A stretch of DNA of 64,000 nucleotides from Volvox africanus (GCA_030268105.1 BSDZ01000078.1:5061001-5125000); one strand, 5' to 3'. Shown: positions 23,039-37,000, numbered from the stretch's first letter. Made by a program: numbers and translations. Notes: generated by a model not told the origin, from the letters alone.

Positions 23039-23791
23039 TGTTGTATCTCTGTTGTGTCAACCTAGCAAAGGCTCGATCGAAAGATGACCATCTTGGCTGA
23101 ATCTTTGACACTACCCGTAGATACCCCAGGATACTACAGCTGACACCTAAACAGGTCACCCCTGCCTTTCTCGTGCAATCACACCTCTCTGCTTGGTACT
23201 CCCACTGAAGCAGTCAGCAGCAACAATTCCATGTAACGTTTTTTTGTTAGGATGCATCCATATGAGAGGGTGTTACACCGTGGGCGACTTGGCCTTAGAG
23301 GACAAGCACCGAGGGCCCTGACCGGGCCGAACCACAGCGCAGGGGGAATACACGGCTAAGCCTGTTTAGCTTGCCATGCACTCCTCCCCTCTGTAGTATC
23401 CTGGGGTATCTTGGGGCAGTGTCAAACGATTCTGGACCTTAAATGGTTATCCTTCCAATCGGGTCTTTGTTGGCCGACACAACACAGATATAACATTAGC
23501 ATCGAGCAGGTTTGTCCAGGTTCGAATCCCCCCACCTACGGGTCGGTGAGGACGATTCTGACTGGTATATGGCTTGGGAAACCATCACCAGGCCGTGAGG
23601 GATGGAATCCGCTGACTATAGATTAGGGTGAGGGCTGGCCCCTAGACTGTAGATTGCGAGGACGCACCCTCTCTGAGGGGGAATACTTGTAGTATCCTGG
23701 GGTATCTACGGGCAGTGTCAAAGGATCCTGGACCTTAAATGGTCATCCTTCCGATCGGGCCTTTGTTGGCCGACACAACAGAGATACAACA
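23039..23791. mobile_element. Non-autonomous element with about 100-base inverted terminal repeats
   Basis: The left end (23039 to about 23139) and the right end (about 23687-23791) are inverted copies of each other. The outermost 20 bases, TGTTGTATCTCTGTTGTGTC at 23039-23058, match the reverse complement of 23772-23791 exactly. A third copy in the same direction as the right end lies at about 23391-23494. No transposase frame is present, and I see no clear target duplication beside the outer ends. Between the two direct copies is a tRNA-like B box, GGTTCGAATCC (23519-23529). The arrangement fits a miniature inverted-repeat element, or a SINE-like unit nested in one. Its family is unknown to me. 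Confidence 0.6.
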
Positions 23792-24408
23792 CCCTCGCTC
23801 AGCCAGCAAGGGCACACAGACAACACGAGCCTCAATGTCCCTATACACACGTGTGTATATCGATGTTGTATGTACATGAGAGGCTGACTCCCATCCTTTC
23901 TAGCCTCGAGTGGCTCCAGGGAGGCAAAAGCACTCAGCCCTTAAAATTATCACCACTCAGTCTAAGTGGTAATAGACATAGGTATATCTGTGTCGGTACG
24001 TGCCTACCTATCAAATCGTATGATGTGTGGCAGATGGTATATGTTCGTCAGTTCGACTTGGACATGGAAAGGGATATAAACATCAAAAGGAAGATGAAGG
24101 ACAAGGATTCAACTTACAGGGTTTTACTTCAAGAAGGACATTGTATATATGTGTACATATTCCCTCCGAGCCCCTGACTGTCGTATGTGCACGTACCTCA
24201 AGCAGATTACACTCCTGTATAAACCCTCCCTGGAGCGCTGCAGGTAACTGGTGAACATTTCGAAATATTTCCATCGAACTTTAAGCCATTGGAGGCAACA
24301 CAATCAGTCCAGCAGACATCATATCAATTCCATGCTCTTTGGTTATCACATGAGCTATGAGACTCATATCCAGCATTCTGCCATGGCATGGGTGGCGCCG
24401 CAGGTACC

Positions 24409-24640
24409 TTAGGCGATTTCCCAGTGGGCCTCAATGCCCCTGGAGTGCAACAAAAACTCGAATTTCTCAAGATTCCCAGCCCTCCCTGGTGCAATGATTG
24501 GATAGTTATATGTCTCTTGTCATAAGGAAGGTGTTCCTTAAAGATATTGACCTGCAGATGTAACAAAGTACATGTTGTGGGGTGGGACTAGTCCCTTGGG
24601 TGATTTCCCAGTGGGCCTCAATGCCTCCCTGGAGCAAATC
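24409..24640 (+). repeat. Two diverged direct copies of a ~45-base segment
   Basis: GATTTCCCAGTGGGCCTCAA with similar flanks occurs at about 24409-24453 and again at about 24593-24640. A few substitutions and a short indel separate the copies. The intervening 140 bases are A+T-rich. These may be ends of an old insertion or a local duplication; no coding frame is associated. Confidence 0.75.
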
Positions 24641-24923
24641 TTTAAACCCTTATAACTTTTTAGTTTCTTCGTTGTAAATATTATAATTAAAAATCTGTGC
24701 TTACATCTTCTAGTTGTTTAGTTATGGGTAATAAAAAATATGATGTACAATTTTAGGTGTTATGGCATTCCCGCATATAGTAGTGCCAATGCCTGTGTGT
24801 ATAGGTACAAGAGGTCCTAACCGGCCACCCAAGCGACTCTCGGCAAGTACCCCAGATGTTTATCCGTCTGAATAAATAGGATCAATCTATTTATATTAGG
24901 TACTTAATAGAGAACGGGTAAAT

Positions 24924-24930
24924 TAATATA

Positions 24931-24961
<31 letters not shown>

Positions 24962-24964
24962 TAT
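24924..24964. repeat. (AT)n microsatellite
   Basis: About 40 bases of alternating A and T, with one TG interruption, in the A+T-rich S1P-NOV spacer. Confidence 0.95.
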
Positions 24965-26601
24965 CATGAGACTGTCTTATTGTTTCGAGCTTTGTCTTCC
25001 CGATGGGAGTCATAGGTTGTCACCTGGCGATTTCCCCATCGTACCCAAAGGCAGTCGACGTGCTACCAGCAAAGTGACTCCTTCGAGTCAGAGTACGCTG
25101 GTGAGTATGAAGCATCATAGATTTGGTGTCGCCAGTCACTTCACTAAGTGTTTGGGCATCCAAGCCTCTGTACAGAACGAGTATGCGATTTCTCCTGAAC
25201 TGCATGGGTCATGGTCTTGGGATGTCCCTTATGAGTACCAGAGTACCCATCCGGATGGGAGGGCTTGTGCAGCTAGCCATTGTGCTCATGACTCGTATAG
25301 AGTTTTGATGACTATACAAAGACCACAGATTGAGCGTGCTGCTCGACTGTGATGTCGGAATCTGGTGATATGGCTTTCCCTTGAGAAGGTGGCGATATCT
25401 CTGTAGTACGTGCGTCTGCAAATCATAGAGAGGATTCTGTATGGTATGCTGAGCACGTCCCATGGAGAGTAAATATTGGGCCAGCGCTTCTGAGAAGGAC
25501 CAAGGGAATCCTCAGAAAGGCTTCGTGGCATATGAGAGGTTACAGGTGCGTGCAAGATGAATATGTCCCCGCGAGTGCTTGCATTGCTTCGTCCTCGATG
25601 TGCTTCGTCCTCGATGTGCTTTGCTACATTGGGAGATATGATTATCATAATGGTTGAGGACTCCAAAATAGTTTTGGTAGTTTAGGGAGACATACAATGA
25701 TAGCTGGCATCAAAGGACTAAAATGCATTGTCGCTATGAACGACTTTGCTGTCCCAAACCAGTTTATCCCTTAAGTAACTTTCCTGACACCTCTAGCTTC
25801 ATATTCCGAAAGGCTAAGGAATCAATAGGCCATGTTACAGGTCGTATTCATATTGAAAATCAAAATCAAATGAGCTTTTACGCTTAAGTTCTGCATGAGA
25901 TTTCTGTTGAGCTCACTATAGGACACCTATGTTACCTTTTAGCAGATGTGGCGCCTCAGCCAAACTCCGCATCACGTCCACAGATGCATACGGCAAGCGA
26001 GCCAAATTGCGACCTCCCACTTACGTAAGAATCTAATCTCTTGTGTCTGCATACGAAGCCCTCATCATCCTCAACACCCTCACACAATCAAGTGAGCACA
26101 GTTAAACACGCATTCCCCATTTTCTGCAGTCCCGATTACTGAGTGACGTTGGAATAGTCAGATGCATATCGCGCACTGGTTTTGTATTGTATCGCTGGCC
26201 CCCTTAACCCCAATCACGTTCCGCAAGACAGATCCTGTCTCCGCACGCGCCTTCTTTCCCTCACAGCAGCAGCAGTGTGTAAATGTCCCCCGTCGATTCT
26301 CATCTCATCGCCCACCCGACAACACGGTCCTCTCCCGCCCCGGCCTTGCATCCTTGTATCCTTTTCTGCTTCTATTCATGGCCTTGGCGGCTACATAGTT
26401 TACGACCACTGTTTTCCACCTCCATGATTTCGGACTAGGCCAGAGTTCGACATCTGACTATCACGGTTAATGATTTACGCCTTAGCAGCAGTATCACGAC
26501 TCGTTTATTCGCCTTCTCCCATCCCCTCCTTCCCTCCCGTCCTCTCCAATGTGCACGTTGGTGAGACGAGTGTCTTTCAATCCAAGCCGCAACCACCCTA
26601 C
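24965..26601. other. Spacer downstream of the NOV gene
   Basis: Open frames of about 125 codons exist on both strands between 24966 and 25670 but show neither the codon use of the neighbouring genes nor a known motif; a decayed transposon is possible. On the minus strand a TGTAA (plus-strand TTACA at 25835-25839) lies about 760 bases past the NOV stop and could end that transcript. Confidence 0.4.
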
Positions 26602-28070
26602 CTACAGCACCATCAGCAGGGTGGCGGCCTTCTCTCGGAGCATCTGTACCGGATTGGGCAGCCGCGAGATGGTGGGGTTTTGCCCGCCGCCTCCCAGCAC
26701 CCGGTACACCACATACCGATCGCCCTGTTCCTCCGCGAACCGCAACTCTGACAGACTGAACTCGAACAGGTCCTTAGAGCTGCTGGCGCTCGTCTGCGAG
26801 GTTGGGGGAGTCACACGACGGAAGCCCAACAGGCCGTTGCGGTGGGAGAGCTGGAAAAGGAAAGGAGCATGAAAGGTCAGGTGGGGATTAGCGGTGGGCC
26901 TATGCATAAAGGAGGAAGGGGGTATGATCGGTATATATGAGGGGGGGGTATCATCGGCAATCGGCAATCGACCAGGTGCATTGAGAGATGCCGGCCCAGC
27001 AGCGCAGGTCCATGCAACGATGGTGCACGTGAGGGCGCTGGTGGAGCTGCTCATATGCGTGGATGTTGGTGCGAGTGGAGATAGACGAAGGTGCGCGTAC
27101 GGATCATGACGCAGGTGCGGGTTTCTTTCACCAGGTAGTAATGATTTCCGGATTCCTTACCTTGACTTCGATGTACGTCACGCTTTCATCGGCATGGGAA
27201 ATGTAGATGTCGTACGGCAGGAAGCTCTCCTTATCGCGATTGAGCCACACCACCCGGTCAACGGCAACACTGCCTGCCCGGGCCCCGGCTCCTTGCGGAC
27301 ACGTCATTGCCGCACACTGATGATGGCGCTGCGTCTGGGCCTCCACTTGCTGAACCAGGTGCTTGTAGACCAGCTCCTCACCCCAGCGCCCGATCTGCGG
27401 ATTTAGGCCGGGTGCGCGATGATGATACAAAGTCACTTACCTCGGGCCGCGCCAAAACGTGAAGGTAGCATGGTTAGCGCATGAGGGGGTATTTACTCTT
27501 TGGTTGGCGCAGAAGTTCTATTTGAGGCAGGAGGAGCTTTCGCAGTGGACCTGGAGCAGCTTTGCCTGGGGGCAAAGGAAGTCGCTATTTGTACTTCCAA
27601 ATAAAGCTGTTGCACAAATGAGTTGCCAGGAGAGCATAGCAGGCAAGGCTTGCGCGATAAAACCGCAAATGGACGTGACGGGAAGGGACGAGTGGCCACT
27701 GGACATCTGCCTTAGCCAGGGTTATCCTCATGTGAGAGTCGGGGAAGGCAGGCAAACAGCATCCGCCTCCACCTGATCACCAAACAACACCAACATGATA
27801 ACAACATGGCTTTCTACCCCTTTTCTACACACGGCTATTGCCCGATGCATGGAAGAATGATATGTGCACGTACTTAGGACTCCAAGGCAGCGGTTACCGA
27901 ACCATACCAATTGCCGCAGCGCCGTTCCGTCGTACACACCACCCACCCACCCTCCGGCGTTGCACGGCTCCTGGATTGGCAAAGCCGCTGCCACCGTCGC
28001 GGCGCTCCAGCTCTTCCTGTATCGCCCTCCGAGGCCCCACCACACTCCACCACCTCTCAGCATTCTGGAT
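26602..28070 (-). other. NOV: NOV exons 33-35: NOV_C domain
   Basis: Exons: 28070-27951, 27394-27161, 26850-26602. Exon 34 opens with IGRWGEELVYKHL, continues VVWLNRDKESFLPYDIYI and ends VTYIEVK. Exon 35 holds FEFSLSELRFAEEQGDRYVV and the stop. This is the Protein NO VEIN C-terminal (NOV_C) family. The Glu of GEE, the Asp of PYD and the E-x-K of YIEVK have the order and spacing of a PD-(D/E)xK nuclease core. That is an inference from motif pattern, not proof of activity. Confidence 0.93.
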
Positions 28071-31000
28071 CTGCAACACCATGTGCATAAACGCAACAGC
28101 CGGGATAGTACCAGTTTTTTTCTCGTTTGGTGTCATGAGCCCCATACTCCTACAAAGAAAACGAACGGCACGATAAGGGTAGCGCCCGGACACCTCCGAA
28201 ACACAGTGTCGCTTCTACGCCGCGACTTTTTGGCTCACCCGGTCCTGAGCGCTCCGGTCCACAACGTGCTTTTTCGTGACTGCCTGTACGGCCATGGATG
28301 TATCGCACCGAATTGGGTCTAGGCCGCCATAAGCCTGGATGGCACGGAGCTGCTGCTGCTGTTGGAGTTGCAGATCAGAGACTTGTTGAGGTGGAGGGAT
28401 GTGCTGACTGGGTTGTTCGTAATCTCCATCGTTGGCGGTGGTTGCGGCCGCCACCGCCATTTCTGCGGCCGCCACCGCGTCTCCACCATAGCCGCTGCAA
28501 CCTCCGCAGCTTGCATCGCCATCGTCTCCACCATCATCCTGAACCCCGACACCCGGGCGGTTGACGTGCTTGCTCCGTGTTACCTGACTGTGATCGTCTT
28601 CACCTCCACCCAACGCCGCGGCCCGGTCGTCGAACTGTGCCCCCTCAACATCGATATCCTCGAAATGGACACGCCTCCGCTTACGGAGGGAAACCTGCTG
28701 GTGTTGCTCCTTCGTGGTGATGTCCGATGTCAGCGCTGAATCGCCCGCTGCCGCCGCCGCCGCTGCAGCGCTGTGGCTGGTTTTCTGCCTTTTGCACGGC
28801 TGCTCCATCGCTTCGCAACCTTCACTGCTATCCTTCAGCAAATCGGACGGCGGCGATCGTGGCAATGGCGAAATAGGTAATGGTAGTGGATGCCTAGTTG
28901 GCGGCGGCGGCGGCGGCGGCGGCGGCAGTCGCCAGCACCGATACCGCACCACTCTGGTGGAGCTGGAGCGAGGAACCGCGCCCGCGTTGTTCAGCCCTTG
29001 GTCCTTGGTACCCCCATCTGGTCGCTGCCTGTGATGCAGTGGTTGTTGTTGCGGCGACATGTCACCTAGGGGCCCGCTGGAAGGCATTGACCCATCCGGC
29101 ATCTCCCGAGTCTGCTGCGGAAACTGTAGCAGCGGTACACCCTGGTGCTCCAGCAGCTGGGCCACCTCGCCGCCGGCTGCAGCCAGCAACAGTGCGCTGA
29201 GCAGCCTTTCAGCGAGGGCGGGCCAGGGCCGGCCGCCGCGGAAGAGCCTGCAAACCATGCGGGCCGCACGACGCGGGTCGCCCCGTGCACCAGTTTACTT
29301 CGTCTGAAGGCCATGGGTGCGCAACGACGACGACAACGGCCCGCCCGCCTTAGCCGGAAGTACTATTCTATCCAGAAACTTCATCCTACTAATTCCTTTT
29401 TCATCTACAAAACTTTCATGGAGCTCGACGGAAAATGATTCTCAAACCATTCTTTGTTTTCAAAAGGATAGTGAGCTTGTCCGGATCACCTCATTGAGTT
29501 CCAATAACAATAATAATATTGCATATCCTGACAACAGAGCAAACAGCTTTGCTGTTCATTGCCACTAATGGATCTCAGCTCCAAAATGCCCCAAGAGCAA
29601 CACACTAACCGCTGACCGCATACTTTCTTGGGCGCCTTCCAGAAGGGCGGGAAACTTCCCTCATCCCTCGTGCATCCGCAGCACGATCAGCGACCGAACA
29701 ATCAATACACGGGCTGTCCATATGGCTCCTGTACAAATGGGCACATACCCGCCGCTGGGATCCCCTCTCCCAAATGCAGCCTCCATAGCGGCCTAATCTC
29801 CTGTACTGATCTTTGCGACCGCCGATCCACCCACCCACCTGGTCAACTCTAGGCTGATAGCCGTAAAATTGGTGACCGCACCCCGCTGCACGTACAGCTC
29901 CGAGCCGACCATCAGAGCGGGCGGACTTACGACCGCCACCACCGCCGTCGTCGCCGCCGGGGATGACCGCACCGTACCGCCCATCATTGCGCCAGCGCCG
30001 GTTGTATCAATGACAAGTGTTGCTGTGAACGATGGCACCACGGACACCCTAAGCACACACGAGAACGACAGGTCGCGTCAAAAGGAGTTGCATCGCGAAG
30101 GTTCTCGTGTATAGTCCCACCCGTGTTAGTGGTGGGCTCCAGCCCATGCACTGACCGACAAGACACCCAACCAGTATCTCCTGGTGCATCTGTTTTGGAG
30201 TCGTCCCGATAGAAGTGCTGACTGGAAGCAGCGGGGGGGGAGAAGCGCGCCAACCCCTCGGAGACCACCATGGCTTCTCTCTCCCATCACACTTTTAAGA
30301 TGGAAGACAACCTGTCGCTCATCACTTCGCCATTCCGGCATGTTGGTTTCGGAGTTACCCTCTAGGGACCCCACCCCACCCCGATTGGCAGCCCCAAAGG
30401 AACACTCCCCACCTCACACACCCGCTCCGAAACCGAAACGCGACACAGAACTGTGCTGCCCCCACACCTGAAGGCGGGCAGCAGCTCCTCCACAGCAGCT
30501 GCAAGCCACAGGCATACGTCAACGGTTATGACGATTAGCACGGCATTATCGGACATATTAGACACACATACACATTGGCGGTTAATTATTTCCAGGTGGC
30601 CGCTCGGTTTTGCGCTCCGACGTTCTTGATGGTGTCACTATTAAACAATACATTTTAACGACAGGTATGGCACCTAGGAAGTTGAAATGTCTTCATGGGA
30701 TTTACGTTACGCCTTCAAGTGTATTGGGAATCGGCAGGCGAGGGCGCGAGTGGGAGCCCTGCTGGAGAGAGGAGATCCGGGTGTTTAAGCGGTTTCGGAG
30801 CTCTTCACACAATCTATTTGCCACGGCGGAACTACGTCCTAAATACCCTGCAACACATTCGGAGACACTCTCCATTCTGACCTTTAAAAACCATCAGGTC
30901 ACTCCAAATAATATCAATAAGAGCAAAACAGGGACTTGAATCCCGTACACGAGTGCTTTTGAATGTTAATGAGCGTAGAAATACCGATTTGCTCGAAGCC

Positions 31001-34000
31001 GTGTAACACCCGATGAGGATCAGAAGGAGGAAGCTCGGAAGTAAAACCCGCAGTATCAACCAGGTGTGTTAAGGAAGTTGCTGCGCACCTTGCACGGCGG
31101 CAAAAGCGTCTCCTTCGGGAAGCATGTACGATAGGTAGGACTCCGCTGCAAGGACGGCTTGGCGCACCGCACGCCCCACCACGGTGTCATTCTCGGGCGG
31201 GCCCTCCACGCACACACTGCGTGGAGTTCGGGGGTGCACGTCCGCGAACAGAACGAGCTACAGATGACTGAAATGGAACCAATGCCTCTCAGCTTGGCAG
31301 GTGGGTGTTGGGGCAACGGCACATTGACACTAGTATGTGTCCACAAGCATTGCCCAGAGCACATGGAGCAAATGACCAACGAGTATAAAGCGATGTAAAC
31401 AACTGTTCCCCCAGACAATCCTTCAAGATCTGCGACGCCGTGTTCATCACCGGACGAAAGAGGTACATTGAGCGATGTCGAATTCTGTCCAGAATGACAG
31501 AAGGACAGAACCAGCCAGGAGAACCCCACACGCCACACGCCACACGCCCAGGGGAGATCTCCGTACCTGACGGACACGCAGCGCGATAAAAGCTGGACTC
31601 CCAGCGCTTCCATTAGCTTTCCGATACGTCCCTCCACCGAGCCTCCACCTTCCCGCCCCGCAGCTGGTAATGCTTCCCTCTGCGCCCTCTGCTGCTGCGC
31701 CCGAGGAAAGCTATCCGCAGCTCCTGGCGCAGCCGCTGTTGCCTCCTCGTCATCGCCGGTTGGAAGCCGCACCAGCTCCAGACCGGCTGCACCCCCCAGA
31801 GCGTCAGCGATCCATGGGACATCGTTTAGCAGTGCAGCCGATGGGCCGCCGCACGCGCGCCAACGTCCCGATATACAGGGCAGTAGCGGTTCACGTTGCA
31901 AACACCGCGCCAGAATATCCACTTCGTCCGGACTCAGCTTGTTAGACTCTGACAGCTGGCGACCCCAGTGTGCGAAGATCCGCAGCGCCGCCCGCACTGG
32001 CCAGTCCCGCATTTCGCGCGCATAGGAGCCGTTAGCCGCGTCATGGGTACAGGCACTGGCCGGAGAGTGTTTCAAGGGCTGATCATTCCGCCGCTGTGCC
32101 ATACTCGCAGTAGCAGTAGCAGTAGCAGTAGCAGTGGCAGTAGCTGCAGCTGCAGCTGCAGCTGCGCACTGGCGGAGACATGCCAGGTAGACCCGCGAGG
32201 TCGGCTCTGCGGCGATCAGTGTGCCGCATGGCTTGAGGAGTTCACCAGCGGATCCCATCCCTGGAGAATCCCCTCCGAAGACTCCGGACCCCGTGTCGGC
32301 ATCAACAGCTGCCTGAGGGCCTTCACTGGCGCGCTCTGGAACCAAGCCGTCAGGACCACTAGCGTCATCCTCCTCATCCAGGTCCAGCTCGATTGCGTTC
32401 TCGTCGTAATACACAGCTGAGGCCACTTGAATGCCGGACGTTGAAGCAGGCCCGCTGACTTTGCCGCCAGAGATATAGGCGGAGGCGGAGGTAGCAGTGA
32501 CCACATTGACACAGACCTTATCCCCGGCTGGGTGCTGTGCAGGTGTGTAACCCCCAGCAGACGCACCCCCATCAGCCCCACATTCCACGCAACCAGCCGC
32601 TGTGGCCAGAGGCGTTGAGCGCATGTGAGCAGCAGAATTCGCAGCAGGCAACGAGGCAACGCTCATCTGCGCCAGTCTTTCGAAGAATGCACCGGCAGTG
32701 GCGGTGGTAGACCCCATCAAAGGCATGGCGGTTAGGTTTGGCGGCTGCTGTTGCTGTGGCTGATGGTGCTGTTGCTGGTGCTGGCGATCTTGCTGCTGTC
32801 GTTGGTACTGTGTGGGTAAGAGCCGTGGAGGTCGCACCACTGACAGACGATCCCCACCAACAGCAGAAGTTCCTGAGGGTATATCCGCATGGGATTGCGG
32901 CAGGTCTAACTGCCAACTGGCCGCCTGAAGCTCGTCCAGAACGTTTGCAGGGTCTCGGAGCACTACCTCGCTACACCTGCGCCACCCGCAGAGAACATTA
33001 TTTACTTGTTTACTAAAACGCGCAAACGCAAAATTAGTCGCAGTTAAGAATTACTATGGATGACACACTGGGAGTGCAACTTCAAGAAGAAACAACGATT
33101 CAAAGAACAGTACGACAAATAACGTACACTCTTTGGAGGGAGCATACGACGGAACATATTCTCAGAGGACGCCCATCAGGCCAACAGCGTTACCTGTAAA
33201 AACGGCCAGGCACAATCTCTGATTGCGAATGGCTGCCGCCAGCCTCAGACCCTTGAGACCCGACCCCAGCTCCTCGCACTGCGACAAATGGGTCATCCGG
33301 GAGCCAGATGAGCGGCTCTCGTGCAAAGGCCCCAACCACCGTTGCGAGCAGGTCCGGCGCCGTTGCCCCATCACCATCACCAAGGACGCGCCTTGACGCC
33401 GACAGTTCATCGCCCCCTGCGCCAACATCTGGTACAGCTGCACGGACATCGAGGGCCCCATCCGCGCCTTGTAAATGGCCGCCAGTGTCCACAGCCCTCG
33501 CTGCCGCTGCACTCTCCTGCCGCTGAAGCTGCGCCTCCAGAAACCCATACAACCCGGCCATAACTGCCAATGAGGAGGTGAAGCTAGAGCGGGAGGCTGT
33601 GTGACCTGTTTCAGTCGCTCCGTTTTCCCGTGCACCAGAAGCACATCCTCGCGACCATGATGCCAGGAGGCCGAGCACTGACTCGTGGTTCAGCTCCGAA
33701 ATCACGCCTAGCTGCCGCAGCATAAGCCACTTCGCTGTACAGCCATCGCCATTACCGACACCGACACCGACATCCTTAAGTATCGACACGTCAACGTACG
33801 GCACATGGTGCCAAAGCAACCGTTGAATGTGCGGCAATGGAGCAAACGTGTCCGTCGGGCACAGCAAGCCGCGCTCGCTTTTGCCAACAGAGTGGCCAGT
33901 GTTGCTGACGTCAGGCAGTGTGGCAGGCACCCAGGCAACGGCGCGTAGTGCGACTGCTAAGGAGCTAGGGCCTAAGTGGGGCATGGACCCCAGCGCGCTT

Positions 34001-37000
34001 GTCTGCGGTCGTTGCAGTCCTCCCTGCCAGGAGCTTCTCCCAGGGCCATCAGGGGCTGAAGCCGGATACAAAAATGCCCAGGACTGATAGTGTGGCCCCG
34101 CTCCGGTGGGGACTGCTGCTGCGAGTGCGCCGCTGGGGTCCATGACGGACCCCGGCAGTGCCGATGGGTCGGGCAGCGGCGACAACAGACTCGCCTCCAT
34201 GGCGGAAGCGAGGACGCCCCAGTGCGCTGCCAGCAGCTCGAAGAGCCTTCAAGCAATGAGTAGAGTAAACAGAGTCCAGCAGCAGCACAGCTAGCGTTGG
34301 GGCTAAGGATAACGCATGCTGATGAATTCGCAAGCACCAGGGCCAAGTGCGATGTTGCGCTTCATGAGGGCCTCCTGGATTCCACCGTATTGCTGATGTA
34401 CATCCACTACATGACCCAAACATCGTCCAGTGCGATCTGACATTGAACCCCAAGTTCATTGAAACGTATGCATTGAATGACTTAAGCTATCCCTACCCGG
34501 CTAAAAAGGCGGATTAAGCGGCTCGCTCAAAGGCCGCTATGCCCTGTCCTTTGCCTTGTAACCTGCAGCTGCACCCCTGCTAATGAAACCTGCACCTACC
34601 TTCCGCATGCTGAAAAGCTGGACTGCACGTCCCCCCGGCGCCTTCCCACGTTCGCCGGTGTTCCGCGTCCTCGTCCTCGCGACTTCCCGCCACTCACAAC
34701 CTCCTCCTTTGCTGTCGTTTCACTGGCCTGCTGCAGGAGGCGCAGGAGCGGCGGGCAGGACCAATCCTGCACCAGCAACGGCGCAGATGGGGTGGATGAC
34801 GGGGTACGCTCTACTGCAGAGCCATCCTGCTGCTGGTGCTGCTGGTGCCGTTGCCGGGCCCCGACAGGTGCGGCTTCTAAGGGTGTCTTGTAACGAGCAG
34901 CCACTGAGGAGGCCCATGGGCTCGCCTCGAGATCTGCCGCCGCGAGCTCCAGAATCCGCGGTACGGGTCGGGGGAAGGTCTGTGCGCCCAGCTGCTCAAA
35001 GAGCCACTGCCACTCTGCTGCAAGATCTGCAAAGACAGGCGGCGGAAATTACACAGGGACTTACGGTATCTCTGATCCACTGGAGTCAAAAGGCTTCATT
35101 GGATTAGGTGAGAAGGGTTTAGTCACCCCACTTAGGCAGGAGCCGTTGTAGCTGACCCGGGCTGCCGTCTGTCCGTATGCCTGTCCGTCTATCTGTCCGT
35201 CAGGATGCGGCGGCTTTTTATGAGCACTCACACTGCGCCTGCATCTAAACAGAATGTTAGGCCTAAATACGGTTGCAGCCTTCGTGCGCTAGCCTTGTCA
35301 ACGACCCTAGCCGTGTCAATGCCCCTTCATGGTTGGATATTTCCTCCGTGATAGCTGCTGCTGGTTACACATCCAGATACGGCCCACAGTTGATCCAAAG
35401 GGCCTACCTGGAAACAGCTCTAGATAGGCCGCATCCAGCATAGGCCACTCCGTGGCGTACTGCCTCCTGTCCCCATGTGGAAGCAATGGCAGCAAGTCGC
35501 CCAGGCTCGGCACAGCTGCTCCACTGCCTCCTGCAACAGCAGCGGACAGTAGAGCGGGGGGCAGGTACAGCGTCCCGCCGCCACCACCTGGCGCAGCTGC
35601 CAGCTCAGCATCCCGCAAAGCCGCCGTCGTGAAAGTCATCGGGCTGGATTCCCTGTCTTCCTCAGCTGCTGCAGCTCCACCCTGCTGTTGCCGGTATATT
35701 GCAGCAGCAGCTGCATGCTGGCCAACGGAGCTGCCAGGTTGAGAGCGAGGCTGCTGGCCGGTGCGGCCCTCTATGCTCGTGTATGCACAGGACTTCTGAT
35801 GCGGTGACGAAGCCGCAGATACCCCGCGGGCCAACATGAGGACTCCATCAACGAGACAACCTGGGCCGGCGGATGTCAGCACCGCACATTGCCGCCGCAG
35901 CGCCTGAAGAAGCAACTCTGATGCAGGGGACTGCTGTGAACCAGCCGCCGATAAGGCCGCACCCACACACACAGGCGGCACGAAACCCATACCGGTGGCA
36001 TTCTCGTATTGCGGCATACGGGTACCTGCACCACCCGCGACTGTTCCCCCAGCGGCCGAACTCTGCGGCAGCATGCCAGCCAATAGCGGCATAGCAAGGT
36101 AGCGTATGACGTCGCCATTTTTGAAGATACCATAGGGCGCTTCGCAGGAGCAGGAGCAGGTGTCGGCGGAAGTGAGGATGGGTACGGCGAAGCGCAGGAC
36201 AAGGTCCGTGGGGCCCAGGTAGCTGACGCCGAGCTCCTCCAGTCCTTGCCGGAATGCCAGGCTGCGCTGCTGCCCAGCCAGCATTGCCGCCGGACCCTTC
36301 CCAACCGCGGAACCGCCGGCGCCCTGCTGCCTAGCTGCAGGATATACATCTCCTCCGACAGCCGCCAAAAAACGTGGATCTAAGAAATGTAAAACTGGAG
36401 GCCGCCGCCGCCGCAGCTGCTGCTGGTGTTGCTGCTGGTGTTGCTGTTGCTGCTCCCCTTGTCGGTAAGCTCGCTGCTGGTGTGTTACGTCATCATTGTC
36501 AGATACCGCCTCTTTTTGGGTTGTTGCGTACAGATCTCCGGGCGCCAGGCCGCAGCGCCGGAGGAGCGCAACTGCTGCAGCAGCTGCTGTGATGGTGCTG
36601 CCGCCACCAGGTCGCTCCACTGCCGCGGACACCCCTAACCCGACGCTGACATTCCCTTCCGCCACCATATCATCAATATCTTCAATTTCAGGAAGCGGAA
36701 AGAACAGCACGCCTGCGCCAAATGTGCTAGTACTACTGCTGCTCCCATATTGGACTGCCTTTCCTTGAGAGTCAGCCTCATTCTTTTGTCGTTGTAGCCG
36801 CCAGGCTTCCCGATCCTCTTCCACAAGCTGCTGCCGCAGTTGGTCTATCGAGGCCCAGCCGCCTCCCTGGAGAGGCAGGATCGGAAGCGCGCGCAGCTCC
36901 CGCAGAAGTAACCCACGGGTCAAATGCTGGGGTCCGGAACTTTCAGCGCCTTGGTGAGGGTATAGGCGATGCAGATGATCGTGGCCATGACCTCCGCCAG

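Noticed and set aside
23391..23560. A true tRNA gene
   Set aside because: Only a B box (GGTTCGAATCC) is convincing; there is no good A box and no cloverleaf with matching acceptor stem.
24966..25697. Possible Copia-type polyprotein remnant on either strand
   Set aside because: Frames are open for about 125 codons but I could not find any reverse-transcriptase or integrase motif.
27440..27770. Extra NOV exon between exons 33 and 34 suggested by a good GTAAGT donor
   Set aside because: All three frames stop or lack a usable acceptor, and exons 33 and 34 join directly in phase 0.
29605..30374. Several minus-strand frames between NOV exons 31 and 32 as exons
   Set aside because: No NOV similarity, and exon 31 (ends in phase 2) joins exon 32 directly; they are most likely intron sequence.
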